Source of the DNA: UBA9160 sp035489755
GTDB lineage: Bacteria > Myxococcota_A > UBA9160
DNA length: 64,000 nt
Assembly (NCBI GenBank): GCA_035489755.1
Contig: DATGZK010000010.1
Span: 1 to 64,000, forward strand
Direction of reading: 5' to 3'
Shown: one piece after another, positions 25,376 through 34,174 of the stretch
Layout: each line of letters opens with the position of its first letter
Numbering within the stretch: position 1 is the stretch's first letter
Notes under the pieces: model-generated
Databases searched by the model: none
The model's input: the letters and a program-made list of their open reading frames with translations, nothing else
Told to the model about the DNA's origin: nothing
Translations under genes and position numbers: made by a program

Positions 25376-25864
25376 ATGAGCGAACCTGTCACGAGCATCA
25401 AAACCCCGATCCGCCTCGAGTACTCCTACACGGCCGGGCGGGCCTCCACGCGATTTCTGCGCGGCATGAGCGAGGGGCGCATCCTCGGTCAGCGCTGCCC
25501 CTTGTGTCGTAAGGTGTATGTGCCGCCCCGCGGCTCGTGCCCGCGCTGCGGAGTGGCAACGCAGGAGGAGGTCGAGATCTCGGGCAAGGGGACCGTGACG
25601 ACCTTCTGCATCGTGCGGATTCCTTCCGAGAACCTCAGCGTGAAGCCGCCCTACGCGGCCGCGCACATCCTGCTCGATGGGGCAGACATCCCGTTTTTCG
25701 CCTTGATCCTGGAATGTCCCTTCGATCAAGTCCGCATGGGCATGCGGGTCGAAGCCGTGTGGGCGCCCCGGGAGGAGTGGACGGCAAGCTTCGGAAACAT
25801 CCGCCACTTCCGCCCTCTCGCCGAGCCGGATGCGCCCTTCGACTCGTTCAAGGAGCATCTGTAG
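25376..25864 (+). CDS. DUF35 OB-fold protein with zinc ribbon (Rv3521-like)
   Basis: 162 residues: an N-terminal helix (ASTRFLRGMSEGRILG), a zinc ribbon with CPLC and CPRC, then the OB-fold (GTVTTFCIVRIPSEN, PYAAAHILLDGADIPFFALI). This is the usual acyl-CoA-associated DUF35 layout seen beside Ltp aldolases and thiolases in steroid side-chain degradation. ATG 25376 is chosen over the in-frame upstream start because GGAGA precedes it with 5-nt spacing. The next gene starts immediately after its stop codon, so the two are probably translationally coupled. Confidence 0.82.
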   Translation: MSEPVTSIKTPIRLEYSYTAGRASTRFLRGMSEGRILGQRCPLCRKVYVPPRGSCPRCGVATQEEVEISGKGTVTTFCIVRIPSENLSVKPPYAAAHILLDGADIPFFALILECPFDQVRMGMRVEAVWAPREEWTASFGNIRHFRPLAEPDAPFDSFKEHL

Positions 25865-26920
25865 ATGCGCGAGGTCGCCGTCGTCTCTTTTGCCCAGGCC
25901 AAGGCCAAGCGCCGCGAGCTGGACGCGAACGAGGTCGAGATTCTGATGCCCGTGGTGCAAGAGGCGGTCGCCCGCTCGGGCATCCCGAAGCGCGAGATCG
26001 GCTTTACCGTGTCGGGCAGCTGCGACTACGTGGCGGGCCAGCCCTTCGCCTTCGTCTCTGCGCTCGATGCCGTGGGGGCCTGGCCGCCCATCTCCGAGTC
26101 GCACGTCGAAATGGACGGCGCATTTGCTCTCTACGAGGCCTGGGTGAAGCTGCAGACCGGCGAGATCGACTCCGCCCTCGTCTACAGCTTCGGCAAAAGC
26201 TCGATGGGGGATCCCGCTGCGGTGCTGAACCTGCAGCTCGATCCCTACACCCTGGCACCGCTCGGGATTGACGCGGTGAGCCTGGCTGCGCTCCAGGCGC
26301 GTCTGCTGCTCGATTCGGGCCGCTACACGGAAAAGGACATGGCCGAGGTAGTGGCGCGCAGCCGACGCAGCGCAAAGAGCAATCCGAACGCGCAGCTGCG
26401 AGGGGACGTGGATCCGGCAACCCTGCTTGCCGAACCCTACTACGCATCGCCGCTTCGCAAGCACGACTGCTCTCCCGTGAGCGACGGAGCCACGGCGCTG
26501 GTGATCGCCGCGGGGGATCTCGCGCGCAAAGTGGCGAAAAGGCCGGCCTGGATTCGCGGCATCGACCACCGCATCGAGAGCCACGACCTCGGGCTGCGCG
26601 ACTTGACGCGCTCGCCCTCGACGGCGCTTGCGGCCGAGCGCGCAGGTGCGCGTTCGGGTCGTTTCGACTTGGCCGAGCTGCATGCTCCTTTCTCCCACCA
26701 GGAGCTGATCCTGTGCGAAGCGCTCGGCCTCGCGGACGGCGTGAAGATCAATCCCTCGGGAGGCGCGCTTGCCGCGAACGCGCTGATGGTGGCCGGGCTT
26801 ACGCGCATCGGGGAAGCCGCGCGCCGCATTCTGGACGGCGAGGCAAAACGCGCCCTCGCGCATGCCACGTCGGGGCCGTGCCTCCAGCAAAACCTGGTCT
26901 GTGTGTTGGAGGGGAATTGA
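25865..26920 (+). CDS. Thiolase-fold protein, Ltp (lipid-transfer/acetyl-CoA acetyltransferase-like), Cys-less
   Basis: 351 residues with the thiolase fold of SCP-x/Ltp proteins: REVAVVSFAQAK at the start, DCSPVSDGATALVIA in the middle, and KINPSGGALAANALMVAGL near the end. The segment where thiolases carry the nucleophilic Cys reads SHVEMDGAFAL, with no Cys, and the C-terminal GHP-type His is not evident. Ordinary thiolysis is therefore unlikely; related Ltp2 acts as a retro-aldolase on C17 side chains. It follows its DUF35 partner with no gap. It is comparable in setting to mycobacterial Ltp3/Ltp4. Confidence 0.8.
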   Translation: MREVAVVSFAQAKAKRRELDANEVEILMPVVQEAVARSGIPKREIGFTVSGSCDYVAGQPFAFVSALDAVGAWPPISESHVEMDGAFALYEAWVKLQTGEIDSALVYSFGKSSMGDPAAVLNLQLDPYTLAPLGIDAVSLAALQARLLLDSGRYTEKDMAEVVARSRRSAKSNPNAQLRGDVDPATLLAEPYYASPLRKHDCSPVSDGATALVIAAGDLARKVAKRPAWIRGIDHRIESHDLGLRDLTRSPSTALAAERAGARSGRFDLAELHAPFSHQELILCEALGLADGVKINPSGGALAANALMVAGLTRIGEAARRILDGEAKRALAHATSGPCLQQNLVCVLEGN

Positions 26921-26922
26921 CC

Positions 26923-28080
26923 GTGGGCCATCCCTGCGCCGTCATCGGAGTCGGACAGACCAAGCACGACGTGAAGCGCATCGACGTCTCGATCGCGGGC
27001 CTTGTGCGCGAGGCCGCGCAGCGCGCACTCGACGACGCAGGCCTTGGCTGGCGCGAGATCGATGCCGTCGTTCTGGGAAAGGCGCCGGACATGTTCGAGG
27101 GCGTCGTCATGCCCGAGCTCTATCTGGCGGATGCGCTCGGTGCGGTAGGCAAACCCATGCTGCGCGTGCACACCGCAGGCAGCGTGGGAGGTTCCACGGC
27201 GATCGTCGCGGCGAGCTTGGTGCAGGCGGGTGTTCACGAGCGCGTGCTGACGGTCGCCTTCGAGAAGCAATCGGAGAGCAACGCCATGTGGGCCCTTACC
27301 GTCCACGTGCCGTTCCAGCAGGCGATCGTGGCGGGCGCGGGAGGCTACTTTTCACCCCTCATCCGCGCTTACATCCGCCGCTCCGGAGCCCCCGAGGATA
27401 CAGGGATCCGCGTAGCCCTAAAGGACCGGAAGAACGCGCTCAAGAATCCCTACTCCCATCTTGTCTTCCCCGACATCAGCTTCGAGCAGATCGCGAACTC
27501 GCCCATGCTCTGGGATCCGATCCGCTACCTGGAGACTTGTCCATCGTCGGACGGAGCCTGCGCCATGGTGCTGACGAGCGCAGGCGCCGCAACGCGGGCT
27601 CCGCATCGGCCGGCATGGGTCCGCGCCACCGCGATGAAGAGTGAACCCACGATGTTCGCGGGGCGCGACCAGGTGAACCCCCAGGCGGGCCGCGACTGCG
27701 CCGCCGAGCTCTACAAGAAGGCCGGCATCACCGCTCCGCGCCGGGAACTCGATGTCGCGGAGATCTATGTTCCGTTCTCCTGGTTCGAGCCGATGTGGAT
27801 GGAGAACCTCGGATTTGCACCCGAGGGCGAGGGCTGGAAGATGACCTACGAGGGAGCCACCGCGCTCGGCGGCGACATGCCCGTGAACCCCTCGGGCGGT
27901 GTCCTCTCTTCCAATCCGATCGGCGCCTCAGGCATGCTGCGCTTCGCCGAGGCGGCGCTTCAAGTGCGCGGGATGGCAGGCGAGCATCAGGTGGAAGGGG
28001 CGCGCCTCGCGCTCGGTCACGCCTACGGCGGAGGCTCACAGTTCTTCTCGATGTGGATCGTCGGCGCGGAGCAGGCCTGA
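26923..28080 (+). CDS. Second Ltp-type thiolase-fold protein, Cys- and His-less
   Basis: 385 residues. CAVIGVGQTKHDVKR opens the N-terminal thiolase half; the nucleophile region reads VHTAGSVGGSTAIVAA with no Cys; the C-terminal signature is MPVNPSGGVLSSNPIGASGM, where the catalytic GHP His is replaced by Asn. The ending LALGHAYGGGSQFF is typical of the Ltp4-like branch. GTG 26923 (after GGAGGGG at 26908-26914, 8-nt spacing) is preferred over TTG 26917. It likely partners the preceding Ltp and the two DUF35 proteins. Its TGA overlaps the ATG of the ligase gene. Confidence 0.8.
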   Translation: MGHPCAVIGVGQTKHDVKRIDVSIAGLVREAAQRALDDAGLGWREIDAVVLGKAPDMFEGVVMPELYLADALGAVGKPMLRVHTAGSVGGSTAIVAASLVQAGVHERVLTVAFEKQSESNAMWALTVHVPFQQAIVAGAGGYFSPLIRAYIRRSGAPEDTGIRVALKDRKNALKNPYSHLVFPDISFEQIANSPMLWDPIRYLETCPSSDGACAMVLTSAGAATRAPHRPAWVRATAMKSEPTMFAGRDQVNPQAGRDCAAELYKKAGITAPRRELDVAEIYVPFSWFEPMWMENLGFAPEGEGWKMTYEGATALGGDMPVNPSGGVLSSNPIGASGMLRFAEAALQVRGMAGEHQVEGARLALGHAYGGGSQFFSMWIVGAEQA

Positions 28081-29684
28081 TGCACTTCAATCTGGCCGAC
28101 CTGTTCGAGTCGATCGTCGACGTCGTTCCCGAGCGCGACGCGCTCGTCGTGGGCGGGCAGCGCCGTACCTTTGCGCAGCTCGAAGAGCGGGCGAACCGCC
28201 TGGCCCATCATCTCGCGGGGCGGGGCGTCGGCCCCGGCGATCACGTGGGTCTTTACCTGTACAACTCGGCCGAGTACATCGAGGCCATGTTCGCCGCGTT
28301 CAAACTGCGAGCCGTGCCGATCAACGTGAACTTCCGCTACGTCGAAGACGAACTGCAGTATCTGTTCGACGACGCCGATCTGGTCGCCCTGCTCCACCAG
28401 CGCGAGCTCAGCCCGCGCGTTTCCGCGGTGAGAGAGCGCGTGCCGAGGCTCCGCCATTTCATCGCCGTGGACGATGACAGCGGCGCAGACACCTCGACGC
28501 TCGGCGCGGTGGCCTACGAGGAGGCGCTGGCTTCGGCTTCGCCCAAGCGCCAGTTCGGCGAACGCTCGCCTGATGACCTCTACATCATCTACACCGGCGG
28601 CACGACGGGAATGCCAAAGGGCGTGATGTGGCGGCATGAAGACGCCTTCTTCTCTTGTCTCATGGGTGCGAACCCCGCCGGTCCACCGCCCGAGCGCGCG
28701 GAGGAGGTTGCGGAACGCGCAAAGACAAAGCCGCCCATGGCGGGGATGTCGGCGGCGCCGCTGATCCACGGTGCCGCACAGCTCGGCACCATGATTGCGA
28801 TGTTCCAGGGCTGGAAGGCGGTGCTTGTGCCTCGCTTTGAGCCGCGCCTGGTCTGGAAGCAGGTCTCAGAGGAGCGCCCGGTATCGATCTCCGTGGTGGG
28901 GGATGCCATGGCGCGGCCGCTTGCAGCGGCGCTGGCCGATCGCGACCCCTCATGGGATCTGTCCTCGCTCATGATCCTCTCGTCGGCGGGGGCCATCCTC
29001 TCGCAGGCCGTGAAAGACGAGCTCAAGGCGCACCTGCCTCATCTTGTCATCATGGACGCGTTCGGGGCTTCCGAGACCGGTTCCCAGGGCGGCGACGCCG
29101 GAGGCGTCCAGGCGAGCGGTGGCATCCGCTTCCGCATGAACGCCAATACCTCCGTGCTCGACGACGAGCTCCAGCCGATTGCGCCGGGTAGCGGTCGCAC
29201 CGGGCGCATCGCGCTGCGCGGGCGTATCCCTCTCGGTTACTACGGCGACACCGAGAAAACGGAGCGCACATTCATCGTGAAAGACGATGTGCGTTGGGTT
29301 CTGCCGGGCGACCTCGGCCGGCCCGAGGCCGATGGCACGGTCACCGTCTTTGGCCGCGGCTCGATCTGCATCAACTCTGGGGGAGAGAAGATCTTCCCCG
29401 AAGAAGTCGAGAACGCACTCAAGGCCCATCCCGCAGTCTTTGACGCGGTGGTGGTGGGCGTTCCCGACGCGCGCTGGGGCGAGCGGGTGACGGCGATTGT
29501 CCAGACGCGTCCGGGTCTTTCGCCGAGCTTTGAGGAACTGGCGACGCACTGCCGCGCGCGTTTGGCGGGATACAAGGTGCCGCGCGAGGTGCATTTTGTG
29601 GATCAGATCGTGCGCTCGCCGAGCGGCAAACCCGACTATCCGTGGGCCAAACAGTTCGTGATCGATCGCTCGGCAAAGGCGTAA
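28080..29684 (+). CDS. Acyl-CoA synthetase, FadD19-like (steroid side-chain CoA ligase)
   Basis: 534-residue adenylate-forming enzyme. P-loop YTGGTTGMPKGV, GYYGDTEKTER, the LPGDLGRPEADG hinge region, FGRGSICINSGGEKIFPEEVE and a C-terminal SGKPDY carrying the catalytic Lys. The INSGGEKIFPEEVE pattern and overall length resemble mycobacterial FadD19/FadD17, which load C24-type sterol side chains onto CoA. Start ATG 28080 overlaps the TGA of the preceding ltp gene. It would supply CoA thioesters to the dehydrogenases and Ltp proteins of the cluster. Exact substrate is inferred from context. Confidence 0.85.
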   Translation: MHFNLADLFESIVDVVPERDALVVGGQRRTFAQLEERANRLAHHLAGRGVGPGDHVGLYLYNSAEYIEAMFAAFKLRAVPINVNFRYVEDELQYLFDDADLVALLHQRELSPRVSAVRERVPRLRHFIAVDDDSGADTSTLGAVAYEEALASASPKRQFGERSPDDLYIIYTGGTTGMPKGVMWRHEDAFFSCLMGANPAGPPPERAEEVAERAKTKPPMAGMSAAPLIHGAAQLGTMIAMFQGWKAVLVPRFEPRLVWKQVSEERPVSISVVGDAMARPLAAALADRDPSWDLSSLMILSSAGAILSQAVKDELKAHLPHLVIMDAFGASETGSQGGDAGGVQASGGIRFRMNANTSVLDDELQPIAPGSGRTGRIALRGRIPLGYYGDTEKTERTFIVKDDVRWVLPGDLGRPEADGTVTVFGRGSICINSGGEKIFPEEVENALKAHPAVFDAVVVGVPDARWGERVTAIVQTRPGLSPSFEELATHCRARLAGYKVPREVHFVDQIVRSPSGKPDYPWAKQFVIDRSAKA

Positions 29685-29704
29685 ACCAAACGCAGGAGTC
29701 CGCG

Positions 29705-31261
29705 ATGGGGCAGAGCTTCTGGGCCTACGCACAGGCCAATCCCAATCATCTTGCTCTCGTCGAGCCGCCGGAGAGCGGCGAACGCGAGGTGACAGCTGGG
29801 GAACTCCTCGCCGGCTGCAACCAGATCGTGCACGGCCTGCGGGAGCTCGGCCTTGGCAAGGGCGACTGCATCGCCGTCGTGCTTCCCAATGGTGCAGCGA
29901 TGATCGAGCTCTACCTCGCCGCGCTGCAAGGCGGCTGGTATCTCACGCCGATCAACCATCACCTGGCCGCGCCGGAAATCGCCTACATCGTTCAGGACTG
30001 TGAGGCCAAGGCCTTCATTGCAGACGCGCGCTTTGCAGCGACCGCCAAGGCCGCCATGGAGGAGCTCCGCTTTCCAGCGAACGCCCGCTTCGCGATCGGT
30101 TCAGTGCCGGGGTTTCGGCCTTACGCCGAGTTGAAGCAGCGCCAGCCGACATCGCTTCCGGCGGATCGCTCGGCCGGCTCCGTGATGTTCTACACCTCGG
30201 GCACGACGGGGCGTCCGAAGGGCGTGCGACGCGGCCTTGCGCCCCTCGATCCGGACACCGTGGCGACGCTGTTCTCGGCCTTCCTGCAGATGTTCGGCAT
30301 CAAGCCCATCGATGGGAACGTCCACCTGTGCGGGTCTCCGCTCTACCACACCGCGGTCCTCACCTTCGCGAGCTGCTCGCTCCACATGGGCCATACCCTC
30401 GTGCTCATGGACAAGTGGACGCCTGAGGGTTGCCTCCAAGCGATCGAGAAGCGAAGGGTCACCACGAGCCATATGGTGCCGACTCAGTTCCACAGGTTGC
30501 TCGCGCTCCCTGCGCAGGTGCGCGCGCACTACGACGTCTCCTCGCTGCGAACCATGGTGCACGCGGCGGCCCCGTGCCCACCTGAGATCAAGCGAAAGAT
30601 GATCGAGTGGTGGGGCCCCACCATCTACGAGTACTACGCGGCCACCGAGGGTGGAGGCACGCTGGTTTCTCCCCAGGAATGGCTCCGGTACCCCGGCACC
30701 GTCGGCAAGGCCTGGCCGGGCTCTGCGATTCGCATCCTGGACGACGAAGGCAAAGAAAGGCCCATGGGCGAGGCGGGCACGGTCTACATGGCGCTCGGGC
30801 CTGCGGCGTTCGAGTACCACAAGGACAAGGCGAAGACCGAGGCGAACCGCCGGGATGGTTTCTTCACGGTCGGCGATATCGGCTACCTGAACGAGGACGG
30901 CTATCTCTTCCTGTGCGACCGCAAGAGCGACATGATCATCTCGGGCGGCGTCAACATCTATCCCGCCGAAGTGGAAGCCGCGCTCCTCGCTCATCCCAAG
31001 GTGGGAGACGCTGCAGTGTTCGGGATTCCGGATCCCGACTGGGGCGAGCAGGTGAAGGCCGTGATCGAGCCCGCCGCAGGCGTCGACCCGAGCCCGGCCC
31101 TCGCGCAAGAGATCCTTCTGTTTTGCGCCGATCGGATCGCGAAATACAAGATGCCCAAGAGCATCGACTTTTTGGCTGCGCTACCCCGTGACCCGAACGG
31201 CAAGCTGTACAAACGAAAGCTGCGAGATCCCTACTGGGAAGGTCGCGAGCGAAAGATCTAA
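29705..31261 (+). CDS. Second acyl-CoA synthetase (AMP-forming)
   Basis: 518-residue adenylate-forming ligase distinct from its neighbour: YTSGTTGRPKGV P-loop, YEYYAATEGGG, FFTVGDIGYLNEDGY, SGGVNIYPAEVE and a terminal GKLYKRKLRDPYW with the catalytic Lys. ATG 29705 follows AGGAG with good spacing, 20 bases after the first ligase. Two ligases in one operon suggest separate activation steps, for example side chain versus degraded ring acid, but the sequence does not reveal which. It ends 4 bases before the acyl-CoA dehydrogenase start. Confidence 0.83.
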   Translation: MGQSFWAYAQANPNHLALVEPPESGEREVTAGELLAGCNQIVHGLRELGLGKGDCIAVVLPNGAAMIELYLAALQGGWYLTPINHHLAAPEIAYIVQDCEAKAFIADARFAATAKAAMEELRFPANARFAIGSVPGFRPYAELKQRQPTSLPADRSAGSVMFYTSGTTGRPKGVRRGLAPLDPDTVATLFSAFLQMFGIKPIDGNVHLCGSPLYHTAVLTFASCSLHMGHTLVLMDKWTPEGCLQAIEKRRVTTSHMVPTQFHRLLALPAQVRAHYDVSSLRTMVHAAAPCPPEIKRKMIEWWGPTIYEYYAATEGGGTLVSPQEWLRYPGTVGKAWPGSAIRILDDEGKERPMGEAGTVYMALGPAAFEYHKDKAKTEANRRDGFFTVGDIGYLNEDGYLFLCDRKSDMIISGGVNIYPAEVEAALLAHPKVGDAAVFGIPDPDWGEQVKAVIEPAAGVDPSPALAQEILLFCADRIAKYKMPKSIDFLAALPRDPNGKLYKRKLRDPYWEGRERKI

Positions 31262-31265
31262 CTGC

Positions 31266-32396
31266 GTGGATTTTGCGTTCAGCGACGAGCAGGAGCAGTT
31301 CCGGTCAACGCTGCGCCGCTTTCTCGCCGAGTTCGCGCCGATGGCCGAGGTGCGTCGCGCGATGGAGACGCCCGAGGGTTTCGAGGGCGCACTCTGGAAA
31401 CGAATGGCGAGAGAGCTCGGGCTGCAAGGCGTGCACCTCCCCGAGGTCTATGGGGGACAAGGCTTTTCATTCCTTGAGCTTGGCATCGTGCAGGAAGAGC
31501 TCGGCCGGGCGCTCGTCCCGACGCCGTATTTTTCCACGATCTGTCTTGCCGCGACCGCGATCCTAAGCGCAGGCAGCGAGGCGGACCGGCGTGCGCTCTT
31601 GCCCACGATCGCCTCCGGCGAGAGTACGGCGAGTCTGGCGTGGCTGGAGAGCTCGGGCGGCTGGGACCTGGAGAGCGTGTCGCTCGAGTACCGGCCCGAC
31701 GGGGGAAGCTTTGTTCTCGACGGCGTGAAGACGCTTGTTTCCGACGGGGGCTGCGCCGACCTTCTGCTGGTGGTGGCGCGCCTTCCGGGAACCCGGGGGG
31801 AAGAGGGGATCACGCTCCTGCGGGTCGAGCGCGGAGCTCCCGGCGTAAAGCTCGACGTTCCGCCATCCCTCGACCCGACACGACGTCAGGCGCGCCTCGA
31901 GTTCGGAGGCGCCCGGGCGCAAGCGGTGGGAGCCGCCGGTGCCGCGGGCGGCGCGCTCACGAGGACGCTGTCCGAGGCCACCGTGTGCCTTGCCTTTGAG
32001 GTGATTGGCGGCGCAGAGCGCTGCCTCGAGATGGCCGTCGCCTACGCCAAAACGCGCGTCCAGTTCGGGCGCCCGATCGGCGCCTTTCAGGCCGTGAAGC
32101 ACAAGTGCGCGGAGGTGCTCCTGGAGCTCGAGCTCGCGCGCTCGGCCGTCTACTACGCGGGCTGGGCTGCGGCCGAGGCCCGCGAGGATCTTCCCCTCGC
32201 CGCAAGCCTCGCCAAGGCCGCGGGGGCGGAGGCGTATCTGCGCGCCGCGGCGGAGAACATCCAGATCCATGGCGGGGTCGGCTTTACCTTCGAGTACGAC
32301 CCGCAGCTCTATTACAAGCGAGCGAAGGCCTGCGAAATCATGCTCGGCGATCCCACCCTTCACCGCGCGAGCCTGGCCAAGAGACTGGGTCTCTAG
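31266..32396 (+). CDS. Acyl-CoA dehydrogenase (FadE type)
   Basis: 376-residue FAD-dependent dehydrogenase. DFAFSDEQEQFRSTLRRFL opens the helical domain; the C-terminal half has TRVQFGRPIGAFQAVKHKCAE and NIQIHGGVGFTFEYDP, where the E of TFEY is at the usual catalytic-base position. The middle beta-domain lacks the textbook SEPxAGSD motif, as in steroid FadE subunits. GTG 31266 starts 4 bases after the ligase stop, ending the nine-gene tetR operon. Steroid FadE enzymes often work as alpha2-beta2 heteromers, so it may pair with one of the three other dehydrogenases in the window. Confidence 0.85.
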   Translation: MDFAFSDEQEQFRSTLRRFLAEFAPMAEVRRAMETPEGFEGALWKRMARELGLQGVHLPEVYGGQGFSFLELGIVQEELGRALVPTPYFSTICLAATAILSAGSEADRRALLPTIASGESTASLAWLESSGGWDLESVSLEYRPDGGSFVLDGVKTLVSDGGCADLLLVVARLPGTRGEEGITLLRVERGAPGVKLDVPPSLDPTRRQARLEFGGARAQAVGAAGAAGGALTRTLSEATVCLAFEVIGGAERCLEMAVAYAKTRVQFGRPIGAFQAVKHKCAEVLLELELARSAVYYAGWAAAEAREDLPLAASLAKAAGAEAYLRAAAENIQIHGGVGFTFEYDPQLYYKRAKACEIMLGDPTLHRASLAKRLGL

Positions 32397-32406
32397 ACCG
32401 AACCGG

Positions 32407-33000
32407 CTAGACCTCCGCTGTGTAGGGCGGCGCGGGGTCATACTGGATGTAGCGCTGCACCTTCCGAGCGACCTCAGGGCTGTGGAGCTGGCCCACGAGC
32501 CAGAGCGTCATATCGATTCCCGCCGACACCCCCGCCGAGGTCACGAGCGAGCCGTCTCGCACGTAGCGCGGACCGTCGAGCACCGTGACCTCCGGGCGCT
32601 TTCGGAACTCGGGCACGAAGGCCCAGTGGGTGGTGACACGCTTTCCCCGGGCAAAGCCCGCCTCATGCAAGAGCAGCGAGCCGGTACACACACTCGTGAC
32701 CCAGGTCGCGTGTGCGCCCGCTTTGCGGAGCCAGTCGATCAGCACGGGATTCGCGACCTCGCGCCGCGTGCCGATCCCACCGGGCACGAGCACGACGTCG
32801 AGCGCGGGCGCATTCGCGAAGCTGTGATCGGGCAGGACGCGCAGGCCCTTCGCGCAGCGCACCTGGCCTTCACGCTCGGCGATGGTGACGGTGCGGCCTT
32901 CGCCCGTGACATTTGCCGCGGCCGCGAGGACCTCGAAGGGTCCGACGAAGTCGAGCTCCTCAGCATCCTCAAACAAGAGAATCCCCGTCGTCATGGGCAT
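32407..33000 (-). CDS. DJ-1/PfpI-family protein (isonitrile-hydratase-like)
   Basis: 197 residues. GILLFEDAEELDFVGPFEVL at the start, VLVPGGIGTRR, and the nucleophile elbow VTSVCTGSLLL with the DJ-1 Cys, then TTHWAFVPEF and VTSAGVSAGIDMTLWLV. This branch includes isonitrile hydratases and the ligand domains of GlxA-type AraC regulators; enzymatic activity is possible but unproven. ATG 33000 has AAGGAGG with 5-nt spacing. It lies 23 bases downstream of a GlxA-type regulator whose N-terminal domain is its paralogue. Confidence 0.82.
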   Translation of the reverse strand: MPMTTGILLFEDAEELDFVGPFEVLAAAANVTGEGRTVTIAEREGQVRCAKGLRVLPDHSFANAPALDVVLVPGGIGTRREVANPVLIDWLRKAGAHATWVTSVCTGSLLLHEAGFARGKRVTTHWAFVPEFRKRPEVTVLDGPRYVRDGSLVTSAGVSAGIDMTLWLVGQLHSPEVARKVQRYIQYDPAPPYTAEV

Positions 33001-33023
33001 GGCTGCCTCCTTGGTGCGCCGTG

Positions 33024-34034
33024 TTAGGCGCAGCGGAACCGGCTTCGATAGGCGCTTGGCGAGACGCGCACCGTGCGCAAGAACGCTCGCCGCATCACCT
33101 CGGCGCTGCCAAAGCCGCAGCTGGCGGCCACAGATTCGACGCCCGCTGGCGACTCCTCGAGCCGTCGGCGCGCAGCCTCGACGCGCATCCGCACAATAAA
33201 CTTCGCCGGGGTGACACCGACCTCGCGCAAGAAGACGCGCGCAAAGTGTCGCGGGCTCATGGCCACACGCCGCGCCAGACTCTCCACCCCGAGATCGGCC
33301 TCGGGATGCTCGGAAATCCATGCTTGCAAATCGCGCAGGGGCTCGCGCTCGGCGGACTGGGCCGCCAGCTGAGCGCTGAACTGGGATTGCCCGCCGGGGC
33401 GTTTCAAGAAGAGCACGAGCTGGCGCGCGACCTCGAGCGCCACCGTGCGGCCCAGATCCTCTTCGACAAGTCCGAGGGCGAGGTCCATCCCGGCGGTGAC
33501 CCCTGCAGAGGTGTAGATGCGGCCATCGCGGACAAAGATCGGGTCGGGGTCGACCTCGACCTGCGGATAACGCTTTGCGAGCTCGTCGCAGTAGGCCCAG
33601 TGCGTCGTGGCCCGCCGGCCGTCGAGCAGTCCTGCCTCCGCCAGGAGAAAGGCGCCCGTACACACCGAAGCAAGGCGTCGGACGCGCGGCGCCATGCGCC
33701 GCAAAAACCCGAGGAGAACGGGGCTGCGCAGCGCTTGCCGGGAACCCACGCCGCCCGCGACGAGCAGGGTATCCAGCCGACCGCGCACCGCGGCGAGTGG
33801 CCGCGCGGCGAGGATCTCGACCCCGCTCGACGTCTTCACGGGTCCGCCGCGTTCTGCAACCACCTCCACCTCGTAGGGGGGACCTGCACGCAGCCCCTGC
33901 TCCACCAAAAGGCGTGCGCTCCGCGCAAACACCTCGACCGGGCCCGTGATGTCGAGCATCTGCGCCCCGGGGTAGGCGAGCATGGTGATCCGGCGCGGAG
34001 CGCGGGGCCCTCGGAGCGCAAGAGAGCGTGTCAT
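33024..34034 (-). CDS. GlxA-type transcriptional regulator (DJ-1/PfpI domain + AraC HTH)
   Basis: 336 residues: a DJ-1-like sensor (ITMLAYPGAQMLDITGPVEVF; LASVCTGAFLLAEAG; YTSAGVTAGMDLALGLV) in residues 15-200 and two AraC helix-turn-helix units in 225-335 (LARRVAMSPRHFARVF; SVAASCGFGSAEVMRRAF). It probably controls the adjacent DJ-1 gene, sensing a related ligand. Start ATG 34034 is preferred to 34103. The 140 bases upstream to hemF hold its promoter region, but I see no clear operator. Confidence 0.87.
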   Translation of the reverse strand: MTRSLALRGPRAPRRITMLAYPGAQMLDITGPVEVFARSARLLVEQGLRAGPPYEVEVVAERGGPVKTSSGVEILAARPLAAVRGRLDTLLVAGGVGSRQALRSPVLLGFLRRMAPRVRRLASVCTGAFLLAEAGLLDGRRATTHWAYCDELAKRYPQVEVDPDPIFVRDGRIYTSAGVTAGMDLALGLVEEDLGRTVALEVARQLVLFLKRPGGQSQFSAQLAAQSAEREPLRDLQAWISEHPEADLGVESLARRVAMSPRHFARVFLREVGVTPAKFIVRMRVEAARRRLEESPAGVESVAASCGFGSAEVMRRAFLRTVRVSPSAYRSRFRCA

Positions 34035-34174
34035 GGGACGAGCATCGTCTGGCCGGACGCTGTCCGCAATGACATTTAGCCCATGAATTCTGCCAAACCG
34101 CAAAGAGGTCCGGCGAGCGACTTCCGGGCCTCACGGTCGCTCGCGTCGAGGGGCGGCGGTCGGGGCGGGTTCAG

